Source: Klebsormidium nitens
Taxonomy: Eukaryota > Streptophyta > Klebsormidiophyceae > Klebsormidiales > Klebsormidiaceae
Reading direction: 5' to 3'
DNA: 28,942 bases
Assembly (NCBI GenBank): GCA_000708835.1
Contig: DF237791.1
Location: 1 to 28,942, forward strand
In this document: positions 19,757-28,942 of the stretch, piece by piece
How positions within the stretch are numbered: position 1 is the stretch's first letter
How the letters are laid out: the number at the start of each line of letters is the position of its first letter
Notes under the pieces: model-generated
Seen by the model: only the letters and a program-made list of their open reading frames with translations
What the model was told of the DNA's origin: nothing
Database searches by the model: none
Program-made: the position numbers and the translations under genes

Positions 19757-21532
19757 GTTCAAGAACTTCTTCTACAGAAGATCCCTCACACGCCTTTACC
19801 ACCACGAGACCACCAGTAGTAGCGCCACTATGTACTAGTAGAGCGCGCCCCTGATGAAGCGCCTGCACGAAGCGTGTCAACATTTGGAAGTGTAGGATAG
19901 CTATGGCCCTGGCCCTGGGACTTTAAGTTGCATGAATGCAAGTTGAAGTGAAGTTCTCTTTGTCTGTGAACACAAGACTTCGAAAACCCTGCTGAATTTG
20001 CGCGAGCGAGCTAGCGCAGCCCCTTTGAACGAATGAGAGAGCTTTCGCCGACCACGTGGTCCAGGAAGTACAGCTGTATTCCATAGATCGAATTGCAATT
20101 TGCAGCTAGAATCTTTCTCTAACTTACGGCCTTTTCACAAGAGACCGGAGTTTGACCGGAGTTCAAACTCAGGTCGTTCATTAACAATTTTGCGACCGGA
20201 GTTTGTGCCACGTCGGATTTCCAAACTCCGGTCGAACTCCGGTCAAACTCCGGCTAGGGGCAAAAAACTCCGGAGGCCTCTGAGTTCGACCGGAGTTTGC
20301 CGGAGGTAAAACTCGCACGCTGATTGGCTCGCGGATTGTGGCGCCTGCCACCGTGGCGAAAATTGGAGGTCAGGTACATGTAACAGTACAAACCTTGTAC
20401 AGATTGAGTACCTTTTTCCGCCAGGCCGGAAAAACTCGGCCCGACCGGTTTCACAGCGCCGGAGTTTGATCGACTGCAACTTTCATTGCCCATGTGGGAG
20501 TGACCTGGACAAGTACCTGACTTTGGTTGGGTGAAAGGCTGCCTCCCTGGCATCTTGAAACTCCGGTCGAACCCCGGTTGAACTCCGGTCAAACTCCGGT
20601 TTCTCCCTTGTGAAAAGGCCGTCAGTGCCAAATCGATGAAGCTTGTCCTGTTCTGCCATTGATTGTCTGCTACCTTGGAGCAGATCTGAGGCGGAAAACA
20701 AAGGCAGAGCCTTTCAGAACGTCGTGCTATTGAACCTGTTTTGCTGGCATTGCCAGGTGCTCGGGTGGTGTGACCAGATCAGAACGCGGGTTGCATCTCA
20801 GGTATGTTCACCAGGAGCTGACTTCCTTTCAGAAGCTGCAGCTGCTGGATCATGTTATGCGTGTAAACATCTGCAACCCTGCCTTACTGGCATTGCATGT
20901 GCCATTCGTTCCCGACCCTTCTTGGTCTGAACAGGGAATACTGTGAGCAACCTTGTCTGGTTTGTGTTGAACGAAACTGGCAGTGAGATGGTGATAGTAT
21001 GCTAAATACTCACCAACAAAAGTAGCGTCCAGATCTCAGTCATACGTGCGTACTCCATTCCACCCCCAGAATCAACAGAGGTTGAAGCGGCAATGTGCAC
21101 TATCCTTGGCAACCATCAGATGTCAGTGGCGGCATCTGTTTGGGGCTGTTGTTGAAATTCCTGTTGAAAGCGCTAAGATCTTAAGCTTTCTTTAGTAGCC
21201 TAAGCCACAAGTCAATGTGTTCCTTTGGCTTTGCTTCGTTTTAACGGCGTGACCATTCGTTATCCGTTTCCTGTTGTTTGTTGGAGGGACGGCAGCGGCC
21301 GAGCGCTTTTCGCCAGAAAGTGTATCACAATGGGCATCTTCCAGCTTATTTGTGGAGACATCAACATTTGGAAGGTTATGCAGATTACAAGCTTTGATTG
21401 ATCTGATACTAAATGTGTGGTGCCTAGTTCGAAACGACATCGGTTTGCAGTGACCGCCGCAGCTTCGCTTAGTCCACATTGATTCTGAACGTGTAGCCAG
21501 TTTTTCTCACTGCGCTCCTTTCAGGTGCCACC
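19757..21532. promoter_or_regulatory. Divergent upstream region of SUFE1 (-) and PGM (+), with an inserted element
   Basis: 1776 bp lie between the two start codons. The SUFE1 side (19757-20125) shows nothing I can identify. The middle is the inverted-repeat element at 20126-20622. The PGM side (20623-21532) contains an open frame at 20643-20930 with no recognised product. A TTTCAG acceptor ends at 21523, nine bases before the PGM ATG, so a spliced 5' leader is possible. I see no clear TATA box for either gene. Confidence 0.5.
20126..20622. mobile_element. MITE-like non-autonomous element with terminal inverted repeats
   Basis: The ends are exact inverted copies of 16 bp (ACGGCCTTTTCACAAG at 20126-20141 and its complement at 20607-20622). 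After a few unmatched bases there is a further 23-bp exact match (20144-20166 against 20578-20600). The whole 497 bp carries about a dozen copies of CCGGAGTT in both orientations, mostly within 150 bp of the ends, giving strong fold-back potential. No transposase frame is present. A target-site duplication is not clean: with the ends set at CGGCC the flanks are TTA and TCA, which could be a decayed 3-bp PIF/Harbinger (Tourist)-type duplication, and GGCC-starting ends also occur in that group. The family assignment is a guess; the inverted-repeat structure is certain. Confidence 0.85.
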
Positions 21533-27310
<5,778 letters not shown>

Positions 27311-27320
27311 GACCTTGTCC

Positions 27321-27325
27321 TGTAA
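27321..27325 (+). terminator. Candidate TGTAA polyadenylation signal for PGM
   Basis: TGTAA begins 11 nt after the PGM stop codon (27308-27310). If it is used, the 3' UTR would be unusually short, about 30 nt, so a later signal may also be used. It matches the chlorophyte consensus exactly. Confidence 0.4.
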
Positions 27326-28448
27326 GCAACAGTACGGTACGTGCCAGGTAGTTCCGAAATGCCGGATGTCTATAGACGGAGTAATGAGTTGATACAGAGG
27401 AGGATGCAGTTTTGTTCTCAGGGTGAGGAATGCAGTGGCTTGTGGCTAGGGAATTCAACCGCTATATGCTCATGCGAGTTTACATTAAGTAACTAATCAA
27501 CGTGGTCATTGTTGGCAAACCGGTCACTGAGTGAGTCCAAAGCCTGGACTCTGACCATATATACTTACCGGTAATTGGATATTTCAACTTGAAAGCTCCG
27601 TCGGACCCGACGTACTCCGGCGCTCGTCCATCATATTTACTTGCACTATTTGATAGTATGCTGGCATCTGTAAACATACCCTGTCGGACATTAATGCATA
27701 CATGCCAATAAGTACGTAGAAAATCTGGCATTGCACCACATGCATGGCATACGTACTTGATGCAATGATGTATGTGGTGCAGACTCGCCACATGGCACAG
27801 CGGTCGGCCGGCCGGATTCGATCGTGACGTACGTACCGGATTGAGATGGTCGACTTTAACTCATGCTTGACATACTATATACTGCGCATGCATGGCCAGA
27901 TGTAGTGACCACGATTAGAAAGCTGTATGAACCATGGTTATTTATAAGCTATATATAGATGAATTATATTAATATGTCGAACTGAGTCATGCACGATTGC
28001 ATCCGTGTCATGTGCAGGCTGAGATTGAAGGCGCTGAGAATTACTCGATCGAATGCAGCCGTAGTAAGCTGCAGTGTCAACGAACAAACTATCTGAGTTT
28101 GGTAATTAAAGAGTGACTAAATACTAAACAGCGCCCGGCGGCCGGGTGCCACCATGATTACGGTGCGATAAATAAATTGACTATGTGCATGCAGTGCATT
28201 CATGCTGCATTGCTGCAATGATGATGGCTTATAAGGTTTCGCGTCGACCGAAATGGCTGAGCGCTCATCTCCGGTCCTCCGGACCAATGAGAACGCTTCA
28301 AGCGATCGATCACGTGGCATGAGAAGTACAGACCTCAGGCCTGGTACAGAATTTTGCTAGAGAGGCAGTGTACAAATTTGTACGCGGATCGGAGATGCAA
28401 AGCTTGACAAGTTGTGAGCCCAGCAGTTTTTGGTCGACGCGGAACCTA

Positions 28449-28456
28449 ACTTATAT
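28449..28456 (+). promoter_or_regulatory. Possible TATA box of a gene beyond the right edge
   Basis: CTTATATAGCGCGG near 28449 is a TATA-like word followed by GC-rich sequence, then ATCATCC and TCATCATCATT repeats like a leader. A CGTAAGT donor-like word near 28528 could open a leader intron. Other TATATA words occur throughout this AT-rich region, so the call is weak, and no start codon can be tied to it. Confidence 0.2.
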
Positions 28457-28942
28457 AGCGCGGCATCATCCGCCGCCGAGAATCTGTCAATCGCGATCAG
28501 ACTCATCATCATTGCAATCAAATTAATCGTAAGTTAATTGCAACATTTGCATGCCATCTAGCTAGCTGCCAAAATTTGGTCGATGCAAAATTTGCATGCA
28601 GCCTTTCAAACTTGAACAAGTTAGGCTTGCATGCAAAAACAACTTGAAACAGTTAACTATTTGCAATCGCGAACGGCTCATGCATTATTTACAGTTATAG
28701 CAGGCAACAACCCTAACTTGAACCCAAAGCTCAAAGTAACATTTCAATGGTTGCAACCAATTAACATGCCATTTAACTATGTTCTTCACGCATCTTTTCG
28801 ATCCGGCCTTTCTCAATTGAAGTTGAACTTAATTAAGCAATTTTAATGTACTATCATATAACATATTGGGTCGATTATGTTTTCATCGAGTCTGTGACGG
28901 TTGGACAGGGTCACACGCTGCCTGTCTACTTCACATGTGCGG

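Larger units (their letters stand above)
27311..28942. other. AT-rich right-hand intergenic region
   Basis: I recognise no gene. The sequence is markedly AT-richer than the genes and full of palindromic words: TGCATGCA/CATGCATG, ACGTACGTAC (near 27830) and a TATATAGATGAATTATATT run near 27950. A CCCGGCGGCCGGG dyad lies near 28133. On the minus strand, 27680-27569 could be an exon (acceptor TCCGACAG, donor G|GTAAGTAT), but its translation is unrecognised. The + frame at 28631-28846 also has no known product. Confidence 0.5.

Noticed and set aside
20643-20930. Small + strand gene upstream of PGM
   Set aside because: The 95-residue Cys-rich translation resembles no family I know, has no splice or signal support, and lies in promoter territory.

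Overview
This window looks like nuclear DNA of a green alga, probably a core chlorophyte. The five confident genes are plant/green-lineage eukaryotic proteins. They are rich in introns (mostly 150-450 bp, GT-AG) and have GC-rich exons. Two carry N-termini resembling organelle transit peptides, and TGTAA, the usual chlorophyte polyadenylation signal, lies downstream of several of them. The species cannot be told from the sequence alone.

The five genes alternate strictly in direction. (1) 135-5708 (+): gamma-tubulin complex component 4 (GCP4), 12 confident coding exons. (2) 12093-7377 (-): the DEAD-box splicing helicase PRP5/DDX46 (plant RH42), three exons, 1299 aa. (3) 12752-16979 (+): PLAA/Doa1/Ufd3, eight exons, 793 aa, with seven WD40 blades, a PFU domain and a PUL domain. 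(4) 19756-17724 (-): a SUFE1-type fusion of a SufE sulfur acceptor and a BolA domain, four exons, 409 aa. (5) 21533-27310 (+): phosphoglucomutase, 21 exons, 645 aa, with a plastid-type N-terminal extension. Nearly all splice junctions were assigned by reading the frame across them, and the phases agree throughout.

The genes are unrelated housekeeping functions (microtubule nucleation, splicing, Cdc48/ubiquitin proteostasis, Fe-S assembly, starch/sugar metabolism) and are not an operon-like cluster. Genes 2/3 and 4/5 are divergent pairs with shared upstream regions. Genes 1/2 and 3/4 converge on AT-richer spacers full of CATG, TGCATGCA and TATATA words.

The non-genic highlights are a 497-bp MITE-like element (20126-20622) built from about a dozen copies of a CCGGAGTT word, located between SUFE1 and PGM, and a strong hairpin with an embedded 36-bp perfect palindrome (7114-7201). 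I found no CRISPR array, prokaryotic operon, rRNA, tRNA or complete autonomous transposon, and no clearly new multi-gene system.
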